Source: JBLKSS01 sp047607725
GTDB taxonomy: Bacteria; Pseudomonadota; Gammaproteobacteria; Enterobacterales; Enterobacteriaceae
DNA length: 12,546 bases
NCBI RefSeq assembly: GCF_047607725.1
Contig: NZ_JBLKSS010000150.1
Coordinates: forward strand, 1-12,546
Reading direction: 5' to 3'
Shown: one piece after another, positions 1 through 7,515 of the stretch
How positions within the stretch are numbered: position 1 is the stretch's first letter
Layout: each line of letters opens with the position of its first letter
Notes under the pieces: generated by a model
The model's input: only the letters and a program-made list of their open reading frames with translations
Database searches by the model: none
What the model was told of the DNA's origin: nothing
Position numbers and translations under genes: made by a program

Positions 1-121
1 CAAACCGGGATGGAAATAAAAGTTATTAAAATCAATACAATGTGAAAATGCAATGAGCATAAGCGTGTAACGTAGGTTTACTGTCTCATACAACAAACCC
101 ACCAATAATTCAAGACGTCCT
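1..121. other. AT-rich non-coding stretch at the left edge
   Basis: I see no gene, RNA or clear inverted repeat here. The stretch is clearly richer in A and T than the GC-rich genes to its right, and the frame of the downstream protease remnant is closed by a TAA at 68-70. The composition change at about 110-125 probably marks a deletion or insertion junction that removed most of the protease gene. It could also be the edge of a mobile element lying outside the window, but nothing seen here decides this. Confidence 0.4.
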
Positions 122-259
122 CCACGGGGCGCTTACCTGCAAAACGCCAGTTTCGCTGATTTCGCTAAACTGACCGTGAGCCACGCCACAGAGCAATTCG
201 ACGCAGAGGCCGGCAATGCGGTGGAGAACGCTTGGCGACAGGTGGGTGTCTTATCCTAA
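122..259 (+). pseudogene. 3' remnant of an M4 (protealysin/thermolysin-type) metalloprotease
   Basis: Only the last ~45 codons remain, ending at TAA 257-259. The translated end, with ASFADFAKLTV followed by AVENAWRQVGV, matches the helical C-terminus of protealysin-like M4 zinc metalloproteases, which ends in a similar AxxAWxxVGV pattern. The HExxH zinc site, the downstream Glu ligand and the catalytic His all lie upstream in this family and are absent, so no active enzyme can be made. The reading frame runs back to 71, but recognisable similarity starts only near 128. The emfourin-like gene 46 bases downstream strongly supports the protealysin assignment, because the two form an operon in Serratia. 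The identification is from recognition of the family pattern, not from an alignment. Confidence 0.65.
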
Positions 260-270
260 TGGGGCCAGTC

Positions 271-288
271 CTGCGGAAGATGCCGCAG
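271..288 (+). promoter_or_regulatory. Small hairpin between protease remnant and emfourin-like gene
   Basis: CTGCGG (271-276) pairs with CCGCAG (283-288) around a 6-base loop. It lies directly before the Shine-Dalgarno-like GGGAG (295-299) of the downstream gene. No U-run follows, so it is not a terminator. It may once have adjusted the ratio of protease to inhibitor. A 6-bp stem in GC-rich DNA can also arise by chance. Confidence 0.25.
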
Positions 289-305
289 CCCCCCGGGAGA
301 ACAGC

Positions 306-529
306 ATGGACAGATTACCTGTTTTGGATGACTGTAGCGTGATTGCGGTGTCGCGTGAAGGCGGCTTTGCCTATATCCCGGCGCTGGCGAGTCCGCAGCG
401 CTTCGTGCTGGCGGATATGCCGCCGCCCTGGAATTGTTGGTGCCGGAACAAAGCGCGCCGCCCGAACTACAGGCGCTATTATGGCGCCAGCGACAGTTGG
501 ACGCCGACCGGCCACCGACAGCGCAATGA
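306..529 (+). pseudogene. Frameshifted emfourin-like inhibitor of M4 proteases
   Basis: Emfourin is a small cytoplasmic protein that binds and inhibits protealysin-like M4 proteases. Translation from ATG 306, preceded by GGGAG at 295-299, gives MDRLPVLDDCSVIAVSREGG, then FAYIPALASPQRFVLADMP. The REGGFA segment fits the V-x-x-x-GGFAG signature of the family. At about 420-428 the frame must slip by one base (net -1). The continuation then reads ALELLVPEQSAPPELQALLW and ends at TGA 527-529, giving about 74 residues in all. Read without the slip, the frame runs into Cys/Trp/Arg-rich nonsense. The GC-rich tract CCGCCGCCC at the break is a plausible slippage site. Its partner protease is also destroyed, so selection on the inhibitor is probably gone. 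The stop lies only 5 bases from the convergent yfgJ stop. A sequencing error could produce the same picture. Confidence 0.6.
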
Positions 530-534
530 CCTCA

Positions 535-753
535 TCAGCGGGGGACAAAGGACAGCGTCACCCGCTTTTTGGCGATGAGACCGTCGCCATGAGGGCAGAA
601 ATAGTCCACCGCGCCGCAGACTTTGAGTATATCCAGCGGCTGCCCACAATCTGGGCACTGCGCCTGCTCACGGTAATCCTGCACGCAGGCGGGACAGTTC
701 AGCGCATCGCCCCGCGCCACCAGCGTTTGTCGGCAGACCTCACATTGCGCCAT
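535..753 (-). CDS. yfgJ: YfgJ-like zinc-ribbon protein
   Basis: This is a 72-residue protein with three zinc-knuckle-like pairs. C4 and C7 (CEVC) and C20/C23 (CPAC) form the first part, and C33/C36 (CPDCGQPL) starts a second. It continues into VCGAVDYFCPHGDGLIAKKR, the characteristic end of E. coli YfgJ (71 residues). The family is a small two-part zinc ribbon of unknown function, presumably cytoplasmic. The gene follows der by 11 bases on the same strand, so it is probably cotranscribed with it, as in other enterobacteria. The start ATG at 751-753 is the only sensible one. The gene is intact. Confidence 0.85.
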   Translation of the reverse strand: MAQCEVCRQTLVARGDALNCPACVQDYREQAQCPDCGQPLDILKVCGAVDYFCPHGDGLIAKKRVTLSFVPR

Positions 754-764
754 GCTTCCCCCGC

Positions 765-2243
765 TTATTTGTTTTTCTTGATATGGCTTATTAACCGTTT
801 ACGTTTACGCAGTTGCGTTGGCGTCAGGGTATTACGCCGGCCGGCAAAGGGGTTGGCGGCCTCGTTGAACTGAATACGGATCGGCGTGCCCATAATCTCC
901 AGCGAGCGGCGAAAATAGTTCATCAGATAACGTTTATAGCTGTCCGGCAGATCTTTAACCTGAGTGCCGTGGATCACCACGATCGGCGGATTGTAACCGC
1001 CGGCATGGGCATACTTGGGTTTTACGCGCCGTCCGCGCACCAGCGGCGGTTGATGTTCATCCACCGCCATGCGCATGATGCGCGTCAGTAATGCCGTGCT
1101 CACCCGCTTGGTGGCGCACTGGTACGCTTCATTCACCGATTCAAACAGATTGCCGACGCCGCTGCCGTGCAGGGCCGAAATGAAATGCACGCGGGCAAAA
1201 TCGATAAAACCGAGACGATGATCCAGCGCTTGTTTCACGTCGTCGCGTGTTTCGCTGGACAGGCCATCCCATTTATTGACCGCGATCATAAGCGACCGCC
1301 CGCTGTTGAGAATAAAGTCCAGCAGCGACAAATCTTGATCGGAGATACCTTCGCGGGCGTCAATGACCAGCAACACCACATTGGCATCTTCGATAGCCTG
1401 CAGGGTCTTGATGACGGAAAATTTCTCCACCGTTTCCCTGACCTTACCGCGCTTGCGCACGCCGGCGGTGTCGATCAAGACATATTCCCGCTCGTCACGC
1501 ACCATCGGAATATAAATGCTGTCGCGGGTGGTGCCGGGCATATCGTACACCACCACGCGCTCTTCGCCGAGAATGCGGTTGGTCAGCGTGGATTTACCGA
1601 CGTTGGGACGGCCGACGATCGCCAGCTTTATCGGCAGAGACTGCGGGTCAAAGGGCTCTTCCTCTTCCTCCTGCGCCAGCGCCTCGGTTTCATCGTCCGG
1701 CCAGGGTTCAAATTCGTCCTCGTCGTCCGCGTCGTCCACCGGCAGGCCGTCGCTTACCAGCGGCAGCAGGACCTGCTCCAGCAGGCTGTTGATACCGCGC
1801 CCGTGCGAGGCGGCGATAGGCACGATGTCGCCCATGCCCAGGGCATAAAAATCGCCCACGGCGCTATCGGCATCGATCCCGTCGGTTTTATTGGCGACGA
1901 TGACCATGGTTTTCTGGCGGCTGCGCAGATGCTTGGCGATACCTTGATCGGCCGCCATCAGCCCGGCGCGCCCGTCCACCATAAACAGCACGATATCAGC
2001 CTCTTCAATTGCCACCAGCGATTGCCCGGCCATATGGGTCTCGACCCTTTCTTCCGTGCCATCAATACCGCCGGTGTCGATAACGATAAATTCATGGCCT
2101 TCCCATTCGGCACGACCATACTTGCGGTCACGCGTCAGCCCCGGAAAATCTGCCACCAGCGCATCACGGGTGCGCGTCAGTCGATTGAATAGAGTGGATT
2201 TTCCTACATTCGGGCGCCCGACCAGCGCGACGACAGGTATCAT
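765..2243 (-). CDS. der: Der (EngA), tandem-domain ribosome assembly GTPase
   Basis: Der is an essential GTPase that binds the 50S subunit during late maturation. The 492-residue product (E. coli 490) carries two G domains in tandem. The first has GRPNVGKS at residues 9-16, DTGG at 56-59 and NKTD at 118-121. The second has GRPNVGKS at 211-218, DTAG at 258-261 and NKWD at 323-326. Between them lies a very acidic linker (about 166-197), typical of the enterobacterial protein. The C-terminal KH-like RNA-binding domain (about 375-480) ends in a basic tail. GAGG lies about 8 bases before ATG 2243. The gene lies downstream of bamB but behind a strong terminator-like hairpin, so it probably also has its own promoter. 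All catalytic motifs are intact. Confidence 0.97.
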   Translation of the reverse strand: MIPVVALVGRPNVGKSTLFNRLTRTRDALVADFPGLTRDRKYGRAEWEGHEFIVIDTGGIDGTEERVETHMAGQSLVAIEEADIVLFMVDGRAGLMAADQGIAKHLRSRQKTMVIVANKTDGIDADSAVGDFYALGMGDIVPIAASHGRGINSLLEQVLLPLVSDGLPVDDADDEDEFEPWPDDETEALAQEEEEEPFDPQSLPIKLAIVGRPNVGKSTLTNRILGEERVVVYDMPGTTRDSIYIPMVRDEREYVLIDTAGVRKRGKVRETVEKFSVIKTLQAIEDANVVLLVIDAREGISDQDLSLLDFILNSGRSLMIAVNKWDGLSSETRDDVKQALDHRLGFIDFARVHFISALHGSGVGNLFESVNEAYQCATKRVSTALLTRIMRMAVDEHQPPLVRGRRVKPKYAHAGGYNPPIVVIHGTQVKDLPDSYKRYLMNYFRRSLEIMGTPIRIQFNEAANPFAGRRNTLTPTQLRKRKRLISHIKKNK

Positions 2244-2291
2244 TATTACAACCTCATCAGGTAAAAAACGGGTAATACAGCAACAGGACTG

Positions 2292-2320
2292 ATTATATAA
2301 GACAAAACGGCTCCTGAATA
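2292..2320 (-). promoter_or_regulatory. Candidate der promoter overlapping the terminator hairpin
   Basis: On the minus strand a perfect -10 box TATAAT (2292-2297) stands 17 bases from a weak -35, TATTCA (2315-2320; three of six consensus bases). Transcription would start near 2285 and give a leader of about 40 bases before der. The -35 lies inside the loop and stem of the bamB-der hairpin. The -10 is convincing and the -35 is not. Confidence 0.35.
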
Positions 2321-2334
2321 TGTCAGGAGCCGTT
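2301..2334 (-). terminator. Rho-independent terminator after bamB
   Basis: A perfect 12-bp inverted repeat, AACGGCTCCTGA (2306-2317) and TCAGGAGCCGTT (2323-2334), encloses a 5-base loop. Read on the minus strand the stem is followed by TTTTGTCTTA, a usable if imperfect U-tract. It lies about 45 bases past the bamB stop and about 60 before der. It probably ends or attenuates the rlmN-to-bamB transcript. In the opposite direction the stem is followed by GCGGG, so it should act only in the minus direction. Confidence 0.75.
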
Positions 2335-2379
2335 GCGGGAAGCGTCTATCCGACTACCGGCGCCGGATGATAGCACGCC

Positions 2380-3561
2380 TTAGCGGGTAATGGCGTAAAC
2401 CTCGCCATTTTTCGCCTGCACGATAAGTTTATCGCCGGCAACGATGGGGGCCGCCAGCAGGCCGGTGCTGTCCACTTTTTGCTGAGCGACAAACCGGCCG
2501 TCATCGGTGTTGATCCAATGCAGATAGCCTTCCGAGTCGCCGGTAACGATATAGCCGTTATACAGCACCGGAGAGGTCAAATTGCGGTGCAGCAGATCGA
2601 TCTGGCGCCAGAGGGTCACGCCGCCCTGGGTGTCCACCACAATCACCCGATCGTTCTGGTCCACCAGGTAGATTCGCCCACCGTCCACCAGCAGATTGCT
2701 GACGGAACCGATTTCCCGCGACCACATTACCTGGCCGGAGCGCAGATCCAGCGCCGCAAGGTTGCCGTTATAGGCTAGGGCGTAAACGACTCCGTTGACC
2801 ACGACCGGAGTCGTTTGCACATCGTGGATACGGGCGATTTCAGTCGCGCCGCTCGGCTGCGAGATGCGCTGCTGCCAAATCAGCTGGCCCTGATTGATCA
2901 TGACCGCGCTGACACGGCCGTTATCGCCGCCCACGATCGCGGCGCCAAACGCCGTTGTCGGAGCGGATTCGCCGCGCAGCGTCAGCGGCGGCACATCAAG
3001 GTTAACGGTCCATTTCACCGCGCCGTCGGTCTCATTAAGCGCCTGCAGCATGCCGTTGCTGGTATGTACCAGCACCACGCCGTCACTCACCACCGGCGTG
3101 GACAGCGCTTCGCCGGCAACCGTCGTCTCCCAGGCGAGGCTGCCATCCTGTGCGTCGAAGGCGTAGACTTTAGCCAGCTCGCTGCCCACGTAGACCCGAT
3201 CCCCCGCCACCGTTACGCCGCCGGAGAGCTGAGCCGGACGGTTGCGCGAAAAGAAGCCGGTGTGGATGGAAAGATTTGTTGACCAGATTTCTTTACCGCT
3301 ATCCGCGTCCAGCGCTTTCACCACGCCATGACGGTCGGCCGCGAACACGCGGGCATCCTGCCAGGCGGGGTGCAAATTGGAATAGAAATCGCCGGAGCCA
3401 CCGCCGACCGAGCGGCTCCATACCGTTGTCGGCTGAAACTGATTGTCCACTTTGGGCAGCGGCGACATGGTCACCACGTTCTCTTCGCCGCTGAACCACG
3501 CGCACCCGCTGAGCAGGGTGACCGATAACAGTCCTATAAACATCGTCTTACGCAATTGCAT
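2380..3561 (-). CDS. bamB: BamB, lipoprotein of the outer-membrane protein assembly complex
   Basis: BamB is a periplasm-facing outer-membrane lipoprotein. It binds BamA and helps fold and insert beta-barrel proteins. The 393-residue product (E. coli 392) starts with a lipoprotein signal peptide, MQLRKTMFIGLLSVTLLSGC, with Cys20 as the lipidated residue. The rest is one repeated beta-propeller built from PQQ-like blades. Recurrent A-x-D-x-x-x-G-x-x-x-W segments include KALDADSGKEIWS, YAFDAQDGSLAWE, QALNETDGAVKW and AALDLRSGQVMWS. The last blade ends VYAITR. yfgM lies 10 bases upstream on the same strand. The gene is intact and its start is fixed by the signal peptide. Confidence 0.96.
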   Translation of the reverse strand: MQLRKTMFIGLLSVTLLSGCAWFSGEENVVTMSPLPKVDNQFQPTTVWSRSVGGGSGDFYSNLHPAWQDARVFAADRHGVVKALDADSGKEIWSTNLSIHTGFFSRNRPAQLSGGVTVAGDRVYVGSELAKVYAFDAQDGSLAWETTVAGEALSTPVVSDGVVLVHTSNGMLQALNETDGAVKWTVNLDVPPLTLRGESAPTTAFGAAIVGGDNGRVSAVMINQGQLIWQQRISQPSGATEIARIHDVQTTPVVVNGVVYALAYNGNLAALDLRSGQVMWSREIGSVSNLLVDGGRIYLVDQNDRVIVVDTQGGVTLWRQIDLLHRNLTSPVLYNGYIVTGDSEGYLHWINTDDGRFVAQQKVDSTGLLAAPIVAGDKLIVQAKNGEVYAITR

Positions 3562-3571
3562 GGGGTCCCTC

Positions 3572-4186
3572 TCAGCTGGACAGATTATTCAGTTTCATGC
3601 GCACCAGCGCCTGAGGCGCGCCGGACTGCAGCGCTTTTTCGTAGGCGGCGCGCGCGGCCTGATGATCGCCTTTGATCACTTGCGCATCGCCGCGGGTATC
3701 CTCCGCCAGCGCCGTCCATCCCTGCTCCTTCACGCCGTCGAGGGTTTTCAATGCGCCATCCACATTTTTCTGCTGCAGCTGCACGCGCGCCAAACGCAGA
3801 TTAATGATCGATTGCAGATTGGCCTCGCGGGTTTGGCCAAGCGCCTTTTGCAGGTGCGTTTGGGCGGCGGCGAAATCGCCCCTCTCCGCGTATTGCCGCG
3901 CCAGCCCCAGAGAGGTCAGCCCGCCATAATTATTGTCGTTGGCGTCGGCAAAATGCTGGGCGGCGTCCAGCTGCGGCTGGCTGGCCTGACCGGCAAGACC
4001 GGTGTTCACCGGCTGCCAGGCGCTTGATGCTGCCGTCATGGCGTCGTTGTGATGATTATGCCAGTAACGCCAGCCCACCAGGGCGCCAACGCCTAACACG
4101 ACGCCTATTGCCAGCGCCTTGCCGTTATCGACAAAGAAACGACGCAGCGCCTCGCGCTGTTCATTATCAGTGCTGTAGACTTCCAC
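3572..4186 (-). CDS. yfgM: YfgM, SecYEG-associated TPR membrane protein
   Basis: YfgM is an inner-membrane protein with one N-terminal anchor and a periplasmic TPR domain. It associates with the SecYEG translocon together with PpiD and with periplasmic chaperones. The 204-residue product (E. coli 206) has a short cytoplasmic start (MEVYSTDNEQREALRRFF). A membrane segment follows at about 24-42 (ALAIGVVLGVGALVGW), then helical TPR-like repeats from about 70 to 200, including YAERGDFAAAQTHLQKAL. It lies 13 bases after hisS and 10 before bamB, so translation of the three genes is likely linked. Intact. Confidence 0.93.
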   Translation of the reverse strand: MEVYSTDNEQREALRRFFVDNGKALAIGVVLGVGALVGWRYWHNHHNDAMTAASSAWQPVNTGLAGQASQPQLDAAQHFADANDNNYGGLTSLGLARQYAERGDFAAAQTHLQKALGQTREANLQSIINLRLARVQLQQKNVDGALKTLDGVKEQGWTALAEDTRGDAQVIKGDHQAARAAYEKALQSGAPQALVRMKLNNLSS

Positions 4187-4199
4187 GGTGTCCTTCTCC

Positions 4200-5480
4200 T
4201 TAACCTAAACCTAAAATCGATGCCAGCCGCTCGGCGACATCGCTTCGCGCCAGCGTTTCCTGGTTACCTGTGGCCAAATCCTTCACCACCACCTGCTGCG
4301 CCGCCGCCTCGCTTTCTCCCAGCACCAGCGCGACGCGGGCACCGTGCTTATCGGCACGACCAAACTGCTTTTTAAAGCTGCCGCCGCCGTAATTGGTCAT
4401 CAGCCGCAGGGAAGGCAGCGCGTCACGCAGCTGCTCCGCCAGCCGCAGCGCCTCGCGCTGCACGCTGTCCCCCGCCGCCACCAGATAGGCGTCGACACGC
4501 GGCGCGGCGGCAAAATCCGGGTTGGCCGCCTGCACCAGCAGCACCAGCCGCTCCAGCCCCATGGCGAAGCCGACGGCGGGGGTGGCCCGGCCGCCCAACT
4601 GTTCCACCAGGCCATCGTAACGGCCGCCGCCGCAAACGGTACCCTGCGAACCCAAGCGGGTGGTCACCCACTCGAAAACCGTCCGGTTATAGTAATCCAG
4701 ACCGCGCACTAAACGCGGATTAACCGTATATGGGATGCCGGCCAGGTCTAAAAGTTCACACAGACCGGAAAAGTGAGCGCGGGAATCGTCGTCGAGATAA
4801 TCGATCATGACCGGCGCATCGTTGAGCAGCGCCTGAATATCGGGATTTTTGGTGTCCAGCACCCGCATCGAATTGGTGTGCATACGGCGGCGGCAATCCT
4901 CGTCCAGTCGGTCTTCGTGCCGACCGAGAAACGCCACCAACGCCTCGCGATACTGGGCACGCGCTTCCAGCGACCCGATGGAATTTAGCTCCAGCGATAC
5001 ATACTCGCTGATGCCCAGCGCGCGCCACCAGCGGGCAGTGAGCAAAATAAGCTCGGCGTCGGCGTCCGGCCCCTGCTGACCAAACACCTCGGCGCCCATC
5101 TGGTGAAACTGGCGGTAGCGCCCTTTCTGCGGACGCTCGTAGCGGAACATGGGACCTACATACCACAACCGCTGTTCCTGGTTGTACAACAGTCCGTGTT
5201 CAATCCCGGCGCGCACGCAGCCGGCGGTACCTTCCGGACGCAGGGTCAGGCTGTCGCCGTTGCGATCTGCGAAGCTGTACATCTCTTTTTCCACCACATC
5301 GGTGACTTCACCAATAGCCCGCTGGAACAGCGGGGTCTGCTCGACGATCGGCAGGCGGATTTCACTGTAGCCGTAGCTGGCCAGCACGCCCTTAAGCGTC
5401 CCTTCAACACGCTGCCAGAATGCCGTCTCTTCCGGCAAATAGTCGTTCATGCCGCGAATGGCCTGGATGTTCTTTGCCAT
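4200..5480 (-). CDS. hisS: HisS, histidyl-tRNA synthetase
   Basis: HisS charges tRNA-His with histidine in the cytoplasm. It is a homodimeric class II synthetase and is essential. The 426-residue product (E. coli 424) shows class II motif 2, FRYERPQKGRYRQFHQ, at about 112-127. The histidine-specific signature VRGLDYYNRTVFEW starts at about 259, and GGGRYDGL is at 285-292. The C-terminal anticodon-binding domain (about 330-426) includes NYGGGSFKKQFGRADKHGAR. The start MAKNIQAIRGMNDYLP matches the family start. ispG ends 18 bases upstream, consistent with one operon. Intact. Confidence 0.97.
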   Translation of the reverse strand: MAKNIQAIRGMNDYLPEETAFWQRVEGTLKGVLASYGYSEIRLPIVEQTPLFQRAIGEVTDVVEKEMYSFADRNGDSLTLRPEGTAGCVRAGIEHGLLYNQEQRLWYVGPMFRYERPQKGRYRQFHQMGAEVFGQQGPDADAELILLTARWWRALGISEYVSLELNSIGSLEARAQYREALVAFLGRHEDRLDEDCRRRMHTNSMRVLDTKNPDIQALLNDAPVMIDYLDDDSRAHFSGLCELLDLAGIPYTVNPRLVRGLDYYNRTVFEWVTTRLGSQGTVCGGGRYDGLVEQLGGRATPAVGFAMGLERLVLLVQAANPDFAAAPRVDAYLVAAGDSVQREALRLAEQLRDALPSLRLMTNYGGGSFKKQFGRADKHGARVALVLGESEAAAQQVVVKDLATGNQETLARSDVAERLASILGLG

Positions 5481-5498
5481 GTCGAATCTCTACCTGTG

Positions 5499-6620
5499 TT
5501 ATTTTTCTATCAGATTGACCGCGATGCGATTATTCTCGTCCAACATCGCCGCTTTCGCGCGAATGCGGGCCTCTAATTGGTCGATCATCAGTTCGTTATC
5601 GAAACGCTCGCACTGGCGAACGCCGTCTTCGTAAAAGCCGCTTTTGTTATGGCCGCCGGTCACCCCCAGCGTGGAAACCAGCGCTTCGCCGGGACCGTTC
5701 ACCACGCAGCCGATGATGGAGACATCTATCGGTGTGACGATGTCCTCCAGGCGCTGTTCCAAAGTGTTGACGGTGCCGATAACGTCAAACTCCTGGCGCG
5801 AACATGTCGGGCAGGCGATGAAATTGATACCGCGCGCGCGAATACGCAGCGATTTCAAAATGTCGAAACCGACCTTCACTTCCTCCACCGGATCCGCCGC
5901 CAGCGAAATGCGCAGCGTGTCGCCGATGCCCTCGCTGAGAAGCAGCCCCAGGCCAATAGCCGATTTCACCGCCCCGCTGCGGGCACCGCCGGCCTCGGTG
6001 ATGCCCAGATGCAGCGGCTGATCGATGCGTGACGCCAGCAGGCGGTAGGATTGCACCGCCAAAAACACATCGGAGGCTTTCACGCTGACCTTGAACGCGT
6101 CGAAGTTGAGTCGGTCGAGGATATCCACATGACGCATAGCGGACTCCAGCAGTGCCTCCGGCGTGGGTTCGCCATATTTTTCCTGCAGATCGCGCTCAAG
6201 GGAACCGGCATTGACGCCGATGCGGATCGGAATATTGTTGTCGCGCGCGCAATCCACCACTGAACGGATGCGCCCTTCGTTGCCAATGTTGCCGGGATTG
6301 ATACGCAGGCAGTCCACGCCGTATTCGGCGACTTTCAGCGCGATGCGATAGTCAAAATGGATGTCCGCCACCAGCGGCACAGCGACCTGCTGCTTGATAA
6401 GTTTGAACGCTTCGGCGGCGTCCATGGTGGGCACCGACACGCGCACAATATCAACACCGACGCGTTCCAGCGCCTGTATTTGCTGCACCGTCGCCGCGAC
6501 ATCGGTGGTGCGCGTGTTGGTCATTGACTGCACCGCGATGGGGGCGCCGTCACCTACTGGCACCTTGCCGACGTAAATACGTTTCGATTTTCGACGGGTT
6601 ATGAGTGCGGAATTATGCAT
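5499..6620 (-). CDS. ispG: IspG, 4-hydroxy-3-methylbut-2-enyl diphosphate synthase
   Basis: IspG converts 2-C-methyl-erythritol-2,4-cyclodiphosphate to HMBPP, the penultimate step of the MEP isoprenoid pathway, using a [4Fe-4S] cluster. The 373-residue product (E. coli 372) has an N-terminal TIM-barrel domain with VQSMTNTRTTDV at about 30-41. The C-terminal cluster domain carries Cys270 and Cys273 in ACPTCSRQ, Cys305 in IIGCVVNGPGEA, and the fourth ligand Glu312. All four ligands are present. GGAG lies just before the ATG. The gene follows rodZ by 40 bases and precedes hisS by 18. Intact. Confidence 0.97.
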   Translation of the reverse strand: MHNSALITRRKSKRIYVGKVPVGDGAPIAVQSMTNTRTTDVAATVQQIQALERVGVDIVRVSVPTMDAAEAFKLIKQQVAVPLVADIHFDYRIALKVAEYGVDCLRINPGNIGNEGRIRSVVDCARDNNIPIRIGVNAGSLERDLQEKYGEPTPEALLESAMRHVDILDRLNFDAFKVSVKASDVFLAVQSYRLLASRIDQPLHLGITEAGGARSGAVKSAIGLGLLLSEGIGDTLRISLAADPVEEVKVGFDILKSLRIRARGINFIACPTCSRQEFDVIGTVNTLEQRLEDIVTPIDVSIIGCVVNGPGEALVSTLGVTGGHNKSGFYEDGVRQCERFDNELMIDQLEARIRAKAAMLDENNRIAVNLIEK

Positions 6621-6660
6621 TGATCTTTCTCCAACCTTGCCGACTGGCTTTACTCTTTAC

Positions 6661-7515
6661 TTACTGGGCGGCTACGGTCAGTCGCGCAACCTGATTTGAT
6701 CGGATGAACCGGCTCAGATCCACCGGTTTGCCTTGATATTGAACCTGCACCGCTGCCGGGGCACCGATTTTCAATTTGTACGGCGCCTGGCCGGTAAGAT
6801 TCAGCGTGGCGCCGCTGTGCTGAATACCGCTGAACAGTTTCTTACCGCCGGCGTCAAACACCTCGAGCCAGCAATCGCCGGTAAAATTCATTACCAGCGC
6901 ATTGCCGTCTGCGTTAGCGGCGCCGGCCTCCGGCGCGGCGGGCGCAGACGGCGCTGCGCTCGGCGCACCGGCGTCGGCCGGCTGATCCGCCGGCGGCTGG
7001 CCGACGTCGTCAGCGCCGTCGCCAAGGGGTACCGATGTCGCCTCATCCCCCTGGGATAGCTGGGCGGAGGATTGATCGGACATGTTGGCGATGTCCTGCT
7101 GCTGAGCCTGATGATTCTGCCACCACCAGGCGCCCGTCAGACCAATCACCACAAACAGGATAAGCCAGGTGAACCCCATCAGCCAGCCGTCGTGTTTCTT
7201 GGGAGTTTTGCCCAACGAGAAGCTCTGCATCGGCGCGACCTTAGAGGCTTTTATCGGCGCCTGCTTGGCCATCATCGGCATCAGTTCTTCTTCGGAAATA
7301 TGTACCAGGCGCGCATAAGAGCGGATATAACCGCGCAGGAACGTCGAGGCAAGGTTGGGATTGGCGTGATCATCTTCGATATCGCGCACGGTAGACACCT
7401 TCAGGCACAGCCGCTCGGCCACCGCCTGCTGGCTTAATCCCATATTCTCGCGGGCTTGACGCAGGCGTCCACCCGTGGTGGTTGGTGCTTGATCTTGGAG
7501 AGCTTCAGTATTCAT
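6661..7515 (-). CDS. rodZ: RodZ, cytoskeletal adaptor for rod shape
   Basis: RodZ links cytoplasmic MreB filaments to the cell-wall elongation machinery across the inner membrane. The 284-residue product has an N-terminal Xre-type helix-turn-helix at about 15-75 (GGRLRQARENMGLSQQAVAE), which in this family binds MreB rather than DNA. A basic stretch and one membrane segment follow at about 111-132 (WLMGFTWLILFVVIGLTGAWWW). A Pro/Ala/Asp-rich periplasmic linker spans about 140-200. The C-terminal beta domain is at about 203-284 (VMNFTGDCWLEVFDAGGKKL). It is roughly 50 residues shorter than E. coli RodZ (337). Most of the difference lies in the linker and a shorter C-terminal tail, and all domains remain. 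Its start overlaps the end of pilW by 11 bases, suggesting translational coupling. Confidence 0.94.
   Translation of the reverse strand: MNTEALQDQAPTTTGGRLRQARENMGLSQQAVAERLCLKVSTVRDIEDDHANPNLASTFLRGYIRSYARLVHISEEELMPMMAKQAPIKASKVAPMQSFSLGKTPKKHDGWLMGFTWLILFVVIGLTGAWWWQNHQAQQQDIANMSDQSSAQLSQGDEATSVPLGDGADDVGQPPADQPADAGAPSAAPSAPAAPEAGAANADGNALVMNFTGDCWLEVFDAGGKKLFSGIQHSGATLNLTGQAPYKLKIGAPAAVQVQYQGKPVDLSRFIRSNQVARLTVAAQ

Noticed and set aside
343..873. 176-codon + strand frame across the emfourin-like gene, yfgJ and the der end
   Set aside because: It is antisense to two recognised genes in its second half and its Arg/Ala-rich product has no family pattern.
1630..1750. Purine/pyrimidine-biased low-complexity tract
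   Set aside because: It simply encodes the acidic Asp/Glu linker of Der, which is normal for the enterobacterial protein.
1167..2192. 341-codon open frame on the + strand
   Set aside because: It lies wholly antisense to der, whose every GTPase motif is intact. The product is His/Arg/Gln-rich with no recognisable family, a typical GC-rich shadow frame.
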